A DNA stretch of 64,000 bases from Piper betle. Its lineage: Eukaryota; Streptophyta; Magnoliopsida; Piperales; Piperaceae. The translations under genes and the position numbers were made by a program. The notes under the pieces are model-generated. The model did no database searches, was not told where the DNA came from, and was given only the letters and a program-made list of their open reading frames with translations. The stretch lies in contig JAURVB010008778.1 in assembly GCA_033002965.1 (NCBI GenBank), positions 1 through 64,000 of the forward strand, written 5' to 3'. Below are positions 37,325 to 48,599 of this stretch, piece after piece (the first letter of the stretch is position 1; the number at the start of each line of letters is the position of its first letter).

Positions 37325-38869
37325 GTGTATATTATTATTTATTTGTATTTAATTATGTATTCTTGTATTAAATAACTATAATATTATTATTATTCATAAT
37401 TAATTGATATTAACTATTTGTTTACATATTCATTTATTCGTGTTTAGTTATGTATTTATATAGTATAATTATATGATTATTTTATAATTAGAATATTATT
37501 TATTTTTACGTATTTATTATTTATCTATCTATTCATGAGTTGAGTTATTTATATATTTATTGTTTATTAGTCATTTTCGTTATTATGTCTCAATTTATGT
37601 GATAAATGTGTAGTTGTAGGTTTGTTTAACATTATTTTATTTATTATAATGTATTGAAGATGGGAGCACACACTACAAGCATGCATTATATAGAGATATT
37701 AATATTTTACTTAGCAGTAGATTTCGATGTAGGTTTCGAAGCTTAAACTCGTTGTAGATAAGACGTCACGCTTGGAGCTTGAACCACAGGTCCATTAGGA
37801 CTCTTCTTAGTTTTTATAGCTATGTTCTATCATTGATTTGATTTCTAGATTGTAGGATATGTTTAGTTGTTGTTTTATCGGACCCCACTTAACGCATCTG
37901 ATTTCGAAAATAAGATTCACCACAAGTTTCCTTCTAACCTTTGCATGTAATTCCCTTCCTAGACCTATGTATGAATTTATCGAGTTTTTAGTAAGAAGAG
38001 AGATGATAAAACCGACTTTCACATACATGAGTCAGTGCACGTGCCAGTCACAAGTTATGGATTAGTAAGAGGGTTATTCCATTCCTAAAGGATCTTGAGA
38101 ACTCTGCGTTTTGAGTTTCCTCACACCCAAAGAAATGTGGAAGTTTACAGATACTATTTATTAAAGCACACATCCAGATATGTGGTTCAAAGGGTACTAA
38201 AGGTGCCTAATTGAGAGTACTCAATCTTCGAGCTCAGAGCCAAGCGAAATATAAATGAAAGGAGAAGGTTTAAGATATACTTGTAGTCCCAAGGGATTAG
38301 AAAAATGATAAAATGTTGAGAGGGGCATCAGTAGACCAGTCAGCTCAGGATGTTATCGAGTCTACAACCTGGTGACTCCCTAGTAGATGCCCTTCAGAGA
38401 GTTTAACAGAAGATATAAAAATATTTTTCTTCACAAGAGAGTTAGTTCTCATATCCAGTTTGATATAGTTATACTTTGGACCAAGAATATTTGTTACTAA
38501 CATTTTTTTATATTATATATTTAGGTTTTGTGTTTCTGAATTGGCTTTGGTGAAAGGAAAGATAAATAGTACACACATTTTAGCTCAATGTAGTTATTTT
38601 CTTTCATTTATTTATATTTGATGTATTTTAACGTATATTTAGTAATGTCTTCCATTCTCAAGATGCCAAGTGAGTATTTTGATTTATATTATTGATTGAG
38701 TTTTGTAGATTAATAGTTTTAGACATGACTCGACTCGATTGTAATATTTCTGATTTGGTTATTAGGTGAACCAAATTCAGGGTAATACAAGTTATACCTC
38801 TAATTTGAATCTTTCTTAGTGGGCCTCATTTAATAGGTCTATGATAAATAAAAGGTAATTTTTTCTTCT

Positions 38870-39480
38870 TTTTAGGGGTCAATATAATTTATTTTTAAAT
38901 TTTTTTAAAAATTACTTTTTAAAAGATTTATATTCATTTTTATTTCAATTATTTTGATGATTAAGATGAAAGAGTTATATAAAATATATTGATTTCAAAA
39001 TTTATAAGCATCTTAATTATTATTTTTGACATTTATCTATGAAGATTTTAGCTATAGGACCGATTAATTGTTTATCTGTTCTTATTTATAAAGGGGTAGT
39101 TAATACTTACATGACATTAAAAGTAAGAGATTCAATTAATCAAAATATAAGAAAATTTTAAAAATACAATAAAAATATCTTCTTTAGAGGGTCACGGGTT
39201 TGAATCAAGCTAACCTTAATTTCTTAAAAATAATAATAATAATATCTTTCATAATAAAAGGTCATAGGTTTGAACTCGGCTAACCTAACTTTTAACTTTC
39301 TACTAATAATAGTCTCTTTAATTATCTTAAGAATATATATATATATATATTAAGAAAATTAAATAATTATCATTGATATTTTAATTTAAATAGGATATAT
39401 TTTTAAAGTCAATCACAGTCTATATCAAATACATTAAATTATTACAATATATTTCATCCAGGTTCGTTGGACTTCTCTTT
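38870..39480. repeat. AT-rich dispersed repeat, reversed copy
   Basis: Read in reverse it contains the 'gactttaaaaatatatcc' and 'ggttagc...ttcaaa' words found in the copy at 58590-59000. The boundaries are approximate. Confidence 0.4.
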
Positions 39481-41559
39481 GCATCATTTCTACTTGACTC
39501 TTTGAGTGTCAAGTTTAACCACCCTTGAGATGCAAGATGATACTAGCGTTGTTTTATCGGATCTCTCTAATGTTAGGTCATTTAGTCGAGTTTTTTATAA
39601 TTTAATAAAATTATAAGAGTAAGATCCTTTGTTTATTCTCGAACTGAAGATCAAGAAATATATCATATAAGTTTCTTCCTAAGTCTATTATATAAATATG
39701 CACAATTTATAGATTTTATGAAAAAAAGTGAGTCGTACATATATTAATTGCACTAGTACTCATTTATACCCCAAAATAGTATAACGTATGAAGATACTGT
39801 GAATGCAGTGAATTTCGGAAATTATAGCACAAACCTAACTGGTCTAAGCTATTTAGGTATCGTGACAGATGATATATGGATTATATAAAGATGTAAACTT
39901 CTTGATGGATATAAATTTTTCGTGCATGTGTGTCGGCTTATGTAATAAGTTATCTTTACTAATCGCCTATAAAGCTTTCTGAAGTTTCATAAATTTTTTT
40001 AAGTGTTAAGATTTTTAAAATTTCATGATTTTTCATAAGTATTAAGAGACTCTTTTAATATTGCTATATCAATAATCATTTTTGGACTAGTAATCAAATT
40101 TTGAATTCCTTTATAAAAACATAGAAGTTGGATTATTCCAACTTTTTACCAAAATGCCAAATTTAATTACTTCATGAGAATTGTATATTTAATAATTATT
40201 ATTTATTTTTTCCTAGGATTATTTTATATTAACATACGGAGGGTTTGTCATATTACTTAACCCAGCACGGACGACTCTCGTCATTACAGATTTCATTTAT
40301 GCATGCTTACGTAATTTATTTATTTTCGTGTGCATCTCATGCATGGATTTTGCTATGTCACCCTATTTGAGAATAATTGGAACAAGAGATACATCGGTGG
40401 CAACTGTCATTAAACTTTCTACACTGAGGAAGCGATGCTATCCACCGTATTTAGTGTACAAGAAAACTATTTAATAAATGTAAGAAAAATCCATACAAAA
40501 AGTACGTGGCAATCAATGTTGGAAATTGCAAGTTTATTAGGCATTTACCCCTTTTATTAGAAAGCTAGCAGTAATTTAAGAAAGTTATTTAACTATTTCA
40601 GTTCACTGGCTACTGTATTTCTAATAATTTGTAGAGATTTAAAGATGGCTATGGAAGTTATACCTGATTTTATTAATTATTTTTTATTCTCAAATCTTGC
40701 AAAATTTATTAATAAAGTCCATCAAAATATTATTGACATATATTGGGCCCTTTATAATTTATAATATTATCATACCCAGTTAATAATAGTAACAAAAATG
40801 GCCTTGAATAAAAAAACAAAAATGATTATTTTTTGCACGTAAGAAAAACAACAATAATAATTATTTTTTCAATGCAGTAACAAAATGATTATATTGTTAA
40901 ATAACTTGAATCTGCGCATACATTCAAATCTAGATCCTGGAAAACATATCAGACCTTGAAAACGAACTCCTAATGGGAAGATTGTGTGAAGCCACGGTCA
41001 TGAATTGTGCTCATATACATTTGAAACAGTGTCGGTGCACATCAAACATGTATGCCTCTTAATTTCCATCATGGGGCTTGCGGCGAAGCTAGGCTCTTTG
41101 CCCGACTTTCAATTCGTCAGACAGATTCGTGGCCATTTCTGATCTAAATTAATGGCCACCGGGAAATTAGTTTAAAACTTTAAACCATCATATCAAATAA
41201 AAAATGTTTTACGTTTCTAGTTCTTTGTCAATTTCTAACTTAGACCCGTCATCCCAGGGTGGAACGTGGAAAGAACAGGGATACCAAATTGTCTTCGGTA
41301 TGGAAATTTTTTAGGGACAATGACCCATCTATTGCGGTACCTTAGGCCCATAATTAGGGAATTCTTGAAAATGAACAATTGCAAAACTATTCGGGCCGCT
41401 TGACTTGTTCGTCGTAGACACCCTCCTTAAGTGAGAGGCTTTGGATTCTGTCTATTGTGGAAACTTTTGAATGTGGTACTGTGATTTCATGTATATGTTT
41501 CTTATTAAAAAAATAAACTGTCGATTGTTAATAAGATGCATAAAACTATATATATATAT

Positions 41560-42720
41560 ATGGAAAAGATTTTTTGAGCCTGGGGCATGAATAGTTCCTG
41601 CCCCTAACTCTAATCAGAGCTGTCTGAACACAAAGACGATCCTGATTTGATAAAAATAAATAAATAAATAAAACCCTCTATCCCTAACATTGACGGCAGC
41701 AAAGTTTCGGCCACGGCTGGCCTGCCAGGCTTGCCTACCATTTCTGACCACGGCTGGCCAGCCAAGCCTAGTCGGCCACAGCTAGGCCTGACAGCAACCA
41801 GCCATGGCTGAAAGCTGCTCGCCGATAATTTTTTAACTATTTTGGGTCATCGACAATTATTTTCAACTTTTTTTAAAAAAAATACTCAGCTAAACCTGGC
41901 CATGCCAAATCTAGCCCTGTGAGTTTTTTTTTTAAAAAAATGCCCACGCAGATCTAGCCAGTGCCGGCTAGATCCGACCGCCTCTGGACAGACCCGGCCA
42001 TTCCCTGGCCAAATCTTATTGGGGGACTGCCAGGCCTAGCCAGCGGCAGTTGTACCTGACCAATGGCTGTCAGATTTGGCCATGCCACCCATAAGATTGC
42101 GTTGTTTTTTGTTTAAATGGCTCACGAGATCTGGCCACCCATAAGATTGCGCTTCTTTATTAAATCTGGGTCATCCTTGTGATCGGACGGCCTGGAACAG
42201 ATCTAGTTAGTGACGGCCAAATCTGGTCGCACAGCTCATAAGACGGCACAGACTTTTTTTGAAAAAATACACTGCCAGATCTGGTTGCCACTGGCAAGGT
42301 TCACTACTGCGACTAGATCTGGCCGCTGCTGACAAGGTTTGGCTGCTGTGAGCAGGACTAAGCCATCCCCGAACCAAATCTGATCAGAGGATAGCTAGGT
42401 CCAGCTATCGCAGCCGGAATGGCCACCGGTGGCCAAATTTAGCCACACCGCCCATAAGACTGCAAAGCTTTTTGGGGAAAAAACATGTGGCTAGATCTGG
42501 CCTTTGTCAGCCAAGTCTAGCCAACGGCCGCAGATCTGATCCGCCGCACATAAGACCGTACGGCCAAATATGTGGTTGCGCCTCCTGATTTGACTGTGGT
42601 CAGTCATGGCTGACATGGCTACCTCCGGCGCCCTTGGGGGATAAGGAGTTTATTTTGTATTTTTTAATTTTTACAAAGGATAGATATGGACCATTTTTGT
42701 AATTGGACGATCTATATTAA
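41560..42720. repeat. Patch of degenerate 'agatctggcc' repeats
   Basis: Over more than 1 kb, words such as 'agatctggcc', 'tagatctggcc', 'cggccacggctggcc', 'tggccatgcc', and the exact segment 'cacccataagattgcg' (about 42086 and 42136) recur irregularly. No long open frame crosses the patch. Similar words occur at 4440-4790, 48250-48470 and 52260-52400. This looks like a decayed dispersed repeat with internal tandem structure; no ends were found. Confidence 0.5.
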
Positions 42721-43104
42721 AGATTGGCATATAAAAAAATTACTCTCTCATATTGTTCACGATTAATCTTCTAGAATGCCTGCCAATTAGAAGTTAGTGT
42801 TAAATACATTATCAATTAATTGTATGTAGTTTTGGAAATGAATAAATGCGTTCAATTAATACCCATGTAGAAAATGTTGCCAACAATTTTAGTATTCAAC
42901 CTTTAAAGGCAACAATGAAGATTGTTTATATGCATTATCGCGTGCGCAATATAAATGACTACACATGGTTAATATTTCATGGTATCCACGATCATGATCT
43001 TGCGGCATTTAGGGCGTATATTTGCAGGGCTAAATATCGTCCACTAAAAAAAGTGCCATGGATGTTGTAGCTGATAGTCTTCGAAGACAATCATATATAC
43101 TTTT

Positions 43105-43200
43105 GTAACACCCAGGCACGATAAAAAGAACCGGTCTGATTCCTCTTTTTATTTTTTATTTCTAAAATAGGAACAACCCACAGGTCTATACAAATGACCT
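43105..43200. repeat. Possible LTR fragment
   Basis: TGTAACACCCAGGCACG followed by 'ataaaaagaaccggtctga' has the look of a retrotransposon LTR terminus. No partner end was found within the window. Confidence 0.3.
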
Positions 43201-43846
43201 TGCCCCCACCCCATTCACGAATTTTACCCAGTAAATTAATTAATTAGTAGGGTGACGCTTCATTAATAAATATAAATAACGAAAATATTTTTTGTCAATC
43301 AAGTGTGTGTTTTAATATATATATATGCGCATGCGTCTGATCATTTTGAGAAAAAGTTAATATAATTTATTTACAGATCTAGCATAAAATTTAAATTTTG
43401 TTGCAATATAAAAAAGACATAAAGGGTGACTAATTTAATAAAAATGATAAATGACCATTATATATTAATTAGCAATAGGTTGTTAGATTTCAGAGAGGTG
43501 TAATTTATTATAGAAAGAAGGCTATTGTTAGAAAAAGGCAACATATATCTTTAGTCGTGAGGGGAACGTCACGATCTAAGAGACGATGATTTGATAAACC
43601 ATCTTATTCTATTAAACAGGTAATATCGACAACAGGTCGGCAATGCAGACCCTCCCTGGCCAGGGCTGTCCTCACGTACAATCTTTTCCAATATAGCTAA
43701 AGATATATATCAGTACATAAAATGTAAAATGTAGCAATCTATGACGTGCGCAAGTGGTCGTGACCAACCAAGTAGGTTATTCGGCACATAGGGGAAATCT
43801 CGTAAAGATAGAAACTGGAAATTAAAAGATCCAACATCTTATCACA

Positions 43847-44276
43847 CTATTCCAGCAAACTTCTGATAATGGCAGCCTGTGGGCTGTTGGAGTCTGTTGC
43901 GGCCAACAACTCCGATAGCCTCTCGCTTAAGTCGCCAACCTCTCTGTGTAAGCTCCTGATGTAGTTGCATGTCTCCTGCAACACTCTAGCAGCTGATGCC
44001 TGCAAGATTAATTACCCACGCATTACTTTGGTTAACAAATCCGGTGATCCAAATAGAAATAATAGCACACGTCTTCAAACTAGCTACTAGTAGTGATTGA
44101 TATATGCGCAAGGCCGCGAACATGTAAAAGTGTCCAATGTTAAGTACCTTGTCCGGCCTTCTCGCTCGGATTTCAGGAAGAAGAGCTTGTAATTTGTTGA
44201 CAAGGTCGGCAATCTGTTCATCAGTTATTCTGCCTGCCCCAGCGCCTTGCCTAGCGCGAGGTCTTCTGCTCGACAT
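43847..44276 (-). CDS. PRE: PRE-type atypical bHLH protein
   Basis: Two exons, 44276-44148 and 43999-43847, flank one GT-AG intron and encode 93 residues, the normal family size (about 92-105). The protein starts [10 protein letters not shown], then [28 protein letters not shown], and exon 2 gives [32 protein letters not shown] with the C-terminus [12 protein letters not shown]. This is the PACLOBUTRAZOL RESISTANCE / ILI / BANQUO family. The helix-loop-helix is complete, but the basic region lacks the His/Glu/Arg DNA-contact residues, so it should not bind DNA. Known members act in the nucleus by pairing with and titrating IBH1-type and HFR1-type inhibitors. They thereby promote cell elongation downstream of gibberellin, brassinosteroid and light. 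Upstream (44290-44410) the minus strand is very pyrimidine-rich, typical of a plant leader. No frameshift was seen. Confidence 0.95.
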
Positions 44277-44699
44277 GGCTCAAAACTTTTGTTGGTGAAT
44301 TGATGGGGGAAGGGAGGAAAGTTAGAAGGAAGAAAAAGAGAGGCAATGTTAGGGGTAAGTTAGAAGGAAGTGTTTGGTCGAAAGAAAGTGAGCGAGCGCA
44401 ATATGGGGAGAAGATAGAGGCAGTTAGCACAAAGCTCAATTATGATAGTGTTGATGTGATGAAGACAAGTGCATGGGAGAAAGGGGCAGATGCGTTTTTA
44501 AAGGGGGATTTTTGGGGAGAGAGGGGAGATCAGAGACATGGAGAATCAGAAGGAAAGATACGCCAAACTCTCTCCCGTTTCGATGTGGGTTAGAGAGGTG
44601 AAAGGCTAAGATGGAGAGGAGTAGAAGATCAAGGTGCAGAGTGTGGGACTGTCAGACTCCATCGACATCGTCACGTTGGCTTTAATTGTTTAACGTTCT

Positions 44700-47369
44700 A
44701 CATGTACTATCCTTGTCAATATTAGAATAGAATCACTGTTAAAATAGTTAGTTCGGGCCGGATCTTACAGCTTTCTATATTCTATTATCTATTCATGTGT
44801 GAACAATTTGAGAGTACTATTGTTTGGCTTACTATAACAATCAGAGAAGGATAGCTATCCTGGATCCACATGAAGAAGAAGATGAAAAGAAACAGCCTTT
44901 TTGCATGGACAATCAGGAATATCGAACAGGTATGAAATGAGTTACAGACGACAGAGTAAAAAACTCGCGATCCCTCGCACAAAAGTATTACAAAGAGACT
45001 ATAGTACTAGTACCACATTTTTTCAGTCATACTCACATGGGTTGCTTTCTCTTCGTACCGAGAGGAGTGGGCAAGAATCACAAGCACTTGCCTGCCTTCC
45101 ACAAACTTCCTCGTACATCACGTTTTTATGCTCTCTTATTCGATAGCCATACCAATACGAAAAGCTAGCATGCTTGCTTTGCGGATTAAGTCAAGCAAAT
45201 ACTTTGGTTGAATCCATCCTTAAAAAAACAGAGCCCATACAAAGAACTAAAACTGTGCCCGTTTCTTAGCCAATCTTCTTCTTTTTCGGGTGGGAGTCGA
45301 AGCTCGGATTACCAACTTTATCCAAGAGCATGACCCATAGGCCATACGTCGTTCATCACGGGAATCTACAAATTTCTCACATAATGTCGCCAAAAGGCGT
45401 GCCTCTCATGACAGTACCAACACAACCACGTGATAGATACCACAAGAAGTTGGACTTGATTTTCTATGATACAGTCTTGCACGAGATTGCGTTCTTGTTC
45501 CTATTATCGGTTCTGCATGGTAAAAAGACAAACTGTTTTTATTAACAATACTATATGTGATCAGTATAAGCCTATTCAATCTCCAGTTGCAGGGATCTTC
45601 ATTGACCATCTCCTGCGTAAACAGTTCTAGTGGCTAAAAGCTTATCTGCTGCCCTCGAGGTTGAGATTGTTGTAAACGTGAGTACATATGGAAAGAAACA
45701 TATGCATTTAGCTTTGGCGTAGCTTGCCTTGTTTGGATCTGCAGGCCATGATTGAGGGAGAAAAACATGGAACATGGTATTGTCCAGGCTTGGCGGGCAG
45801 GCATACGTGCAAGCTCCGTGGCTTAGGTTGGAGAGCAAAGGAGTGGAGGGCGGCATCAAAGGTCATGCAGGAGAAGAAAAAGGGGAAGGACCACCAAATT
45901 GACATTTTGTCTCTGGTAGGCATTCCATGAGCCATGGGATCGTCAAGGTATGGAAAGAAGGCCAAAGAGAGGCCTACCCACGCTGGCTGTCTGCAACCAA
46001 CATGTTCTGCACTCTTACCAAAATACATATTGACCCTGAGAAACTTATACCCCTGGTATATATTGGCTTTGGATTTTCAAACGGTATTTGATGAAGATGG
46101 AAGAGAAAAATCTTTTCTATAAATCTTGAAATTGTGGAGCATAGCGTACTCAACAGCAGGATATTTGAAATTATATTGTTTCGCATCGAGCCTCTCAGAA
46201 CCGTCAATGAAGAAAGTGCTGTTTTGTATGATGCTCTTTGATTCTCGTTGGAGCAAAATACAAGCAGTTAATCACAAGAGATAAAGATATATTTTATTTA
46301 TCTTTTTTCTCTCAAGATGGGAATTCTAGGAATTGTAACAACTGTGATTATAAAATATCTTCGTGCAATCGCTAAAGAATAAGAAGGTTAAACTTTTATT
46401 AAAAATTGTTTAGAAGTTATGACTGTAGGCATATTGAGACTATTCTAAAATTCATAAGGACATGAGTTATGGCTTTTATAAATACTAAGAATTAAGTTGA
46501 CTAAGGGACTAATTAGTTATTTTGAATAAAACCCATATTTTTTTATGATATCAGAGTTGTTAATTTATCGGCTCACATGCCCGCTGTGTCGAAAAAAATG
46601 AAGCTTAATAAATGGCGCATATGTCTAGTGGCAAGCCCAATAGTGGTGCTTATGCTTGCTGAAACCCAATGCGTGAAGCTCAAAGTGATAAAAAAATTGT
46701 AAATGTGAACCTTTAAAGACCAATTTGTTAAGTGTTTAACAGTCTTTCAAGCATGGAGTGTTGAGAATATCCATAATAGATATAAGTTGGGACGTTAATA
46801 AATACTAAGAATTGAATTACTTAAGTGGCTAATTACTCATTTTAGATAAGGTTCGAATCTTCTAAGCTACAATAAAGTTATTCCTAACAAGACCCATCGA
46901 AACCGTTAATAAAAGAAAAAAACCAAGGAGTAATAACCATTACCCATAGAAACGATCTGCCGTAACCCTAATTGTGGCCACATGTATCAAACTTGGAGCT
47001 GAAATGACTCCTTATAAATGCGTCACAACATTGAAACGATCTTTTCTACTTTTTTCCCAAAACAATATTGAACAATATTTTTATCCCCAAAGCATGCCAT
47101 AGCATCAAAACGATTTACTCATTCACGTAGAGAATTTTCCTTTACACAACGACTTGAAAGATCCCTATTCAACTCAACGCTTTTATAAGGGGTGAGCATT
47201 TAGCTGGTTTCGCGGAATAGATATTTGCTGGCCAGATTTTATGATTGAAATCGAGCTAAGGTTCAGTCAAAATTAATAGAACCAAACCAAAATATTTTGA
47301 TTCTAAATTACATTAGTATTTGATCAAAATTACATCATACTTTAATTAATAAGCATACTTATATAAAAG

Positions 47370-47398
<29 letters not shown>
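44700..47398. other. Intergenic sequence, no gene recognised
   Basis: Several open frames near 45599-46122 on both strands are uninterrupted for 60-106 codons, but none resembles a protein family I know, and they overlap each other in opposite strands. 46430-46870 contains an imperfect direct repeat with 'aataaatactaagaattgaat' words. Nothing firm can be called. Confidence 0.45.

Positions 47399-47402
<4 letters not shown>
47372..47402. repeat. (TA)n microsatellite
   Basis: About fifteen TA units, touching the left target duplication of the element at 47407. Confidence 0.9.
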
Positions 47403-47406
<4 letters not shown>

Positions 47407-48182
47407 GAGTTATGCTGCTATGCGCTACTGCATTTTGCAATGCATGTAGCGCATAACAGCATGGGCCGTTGGATTTTGATCCGAACGGCCCAAAACCCAC
47501 TCCCGATTTTCCCTCATTCTTTTTTTCGCCTCCCCATCTGCACACCCCCCCCCCTCTGCCCATTTACGTTGCCCCACCAGCCCTGCTCTGCCCCGACCCC
47601 ACCCCTAGCCACGGCAATCCCCCCTACCTATAGCCACGACCCCCCACATTTTCCCCCTGCCCCGAGTGCCACCTTCCACCACCCCACCCCGGTCATTGCC
47701 ACACGTTTTCCTGCCGGCCCACCTACACTTGAGGCGACGACAGCGTTGGCTAGCGGGCGGGCGGCAGCGAGGTCACCGGCGAGTGAGGTGGCGCGACAAA
47801 ATAGAGGGGGGGGACGGCCGAGAAATAGGGGAGGGTAGTTTTTGTAATAAAAACTTGACTCGAGTCGGGAATGAGTAGAGGTTTTGTTAAGAAATAAATT
47901 TAAAAAAATAAAATAATTTCATAATAAAAACTTGACTCGATACCGACTCAAGTTAATATTATGAATAAATTTAAAAAATAAAATAATTTAGTAATAAAAA
48001 CTTGACTCAATCCCATGTGGGCGGTGGCGACGGCGGCTCGGCTACTTGGTGGGGGGGGGGGGCAAGGCGAAAACAAAAGGAAGGGGGGAAAATCTAGGGT
48101 GGGTTTTGAGCTGTTGGATTTTGATCCAAAGCTCCTTGCTATTATGCATTGCAAAATGCAGCAACGCAAAGCAACATAACTC
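47407..48182. mobile_element. Long-TIR non-autonomous DNA transposon (776 bp)
   Basis: About 100 bases at the left end (from GAGTTATGCTGCTATGCG to 'cccgattttccc') are repeated in inverted form at the right end (reverse complement from GAGTTATGTTGCTTTGCG to 'ctagattttcccc'). Both arms share ctgcattttgcaatgcat exactly. Flanks tataatat (47399-47406) and tataatac (48183-48190) are an 8-bp target duplication with one mismatch. Long inverted repeats recall Mutator-like MITEs, though those usually duplicate 9 bp. The core has a GC-rich part (47530-47840), then three tandem units and a G13 run. The open frame 47440-47838 is compositionally biased and crosses the inverted repeat, so I do not call it a gene. 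Confidence 0.75.
47840..48015. repeat. Three tandem units inside the long-TIR element
   Basis: The phrase 'aataaaaacttgactcga' occurs at about 47846, 47923 and, slightly changed, 47992. It is separated by 'ataaatttaaaaaataaaataattt' segments, giving units of about 70-77 bases. Confidence 0.7.
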
Positions 48183-48556
48183 TATAATACCCATAGTTGG
48201 AAAATTTTCTTACCCCAAAATATGTCCCATATTAATTAATTAAAAAAATCAAATACATAACAATGGTTGGTTGCAACCAAATCCAACAGGCTATGGGCAG
48301 ACCTGGTTGCCCTCCACCTAGATCTGGTAAGAGGGCCTCCGTGTCCGCCCTCCAACAGGCTTGATATGGCCGCAGATCGTGACCTGATCAGCTTGTGCAA
48401 CCAGATCCAACTATGGGTGGCTAGCTGGCTAGATCTAGTTGAAGGGTGTCTGGCAACCATCAATGGTCGCAGAGTAGTTGGTGTTTTTATTTAAAATTAT
48501 AATTTGATCTAAGTCGTCGTTATAATCCACCTAAATTAATTTGGAGGAGGCAGCCA

Positions 48557-48560
<4 letters not shown>

Positions 48561-48597
<37 letters not shown>
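48561..48597. repeat. (AT)n microsatellite
   Basis: About eighteen AT units. Confidence 0.9.

Positions 48598-48599
<2 letters not shown>

Larger units (their letters stand above)
37333..43100. other. Long intergenic region, repeats only
   Basis: No conserved protein was found. Around 38765-38785 '...cagggtaataca' looks like the 3' end of an LTR, but its partner end is not identified. About 38870-39480 carries the AT-rich dispersed repeat in reverse orientation. Within it, two imperfect direct copies of 'gggtttgaatcaagctaacctaa' occur at about 39188 and 39268. About 41560-42700 is a GGCC-rich patch listed separately. The open frame 42846-43070 resembles nothing known. Confidence 0.45.

Noticed and set aside
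35862..38785. A further LTR unit from tgttacaccc to gggtaataca
   Set aside because: The flanking bases (tggac and agtta) do not match and the ends are poorly inverted, so no boundary can be supported.
45599..46122. Possible gene in overlapping frames on both strands
   Set aside because: No recognisable domain, no splice model and no family match.
47440..47838. 132-codon proline-rich frame
   Set aside because: It begins inside the inverted repeat of a transposon and is driven by CCCC runs.
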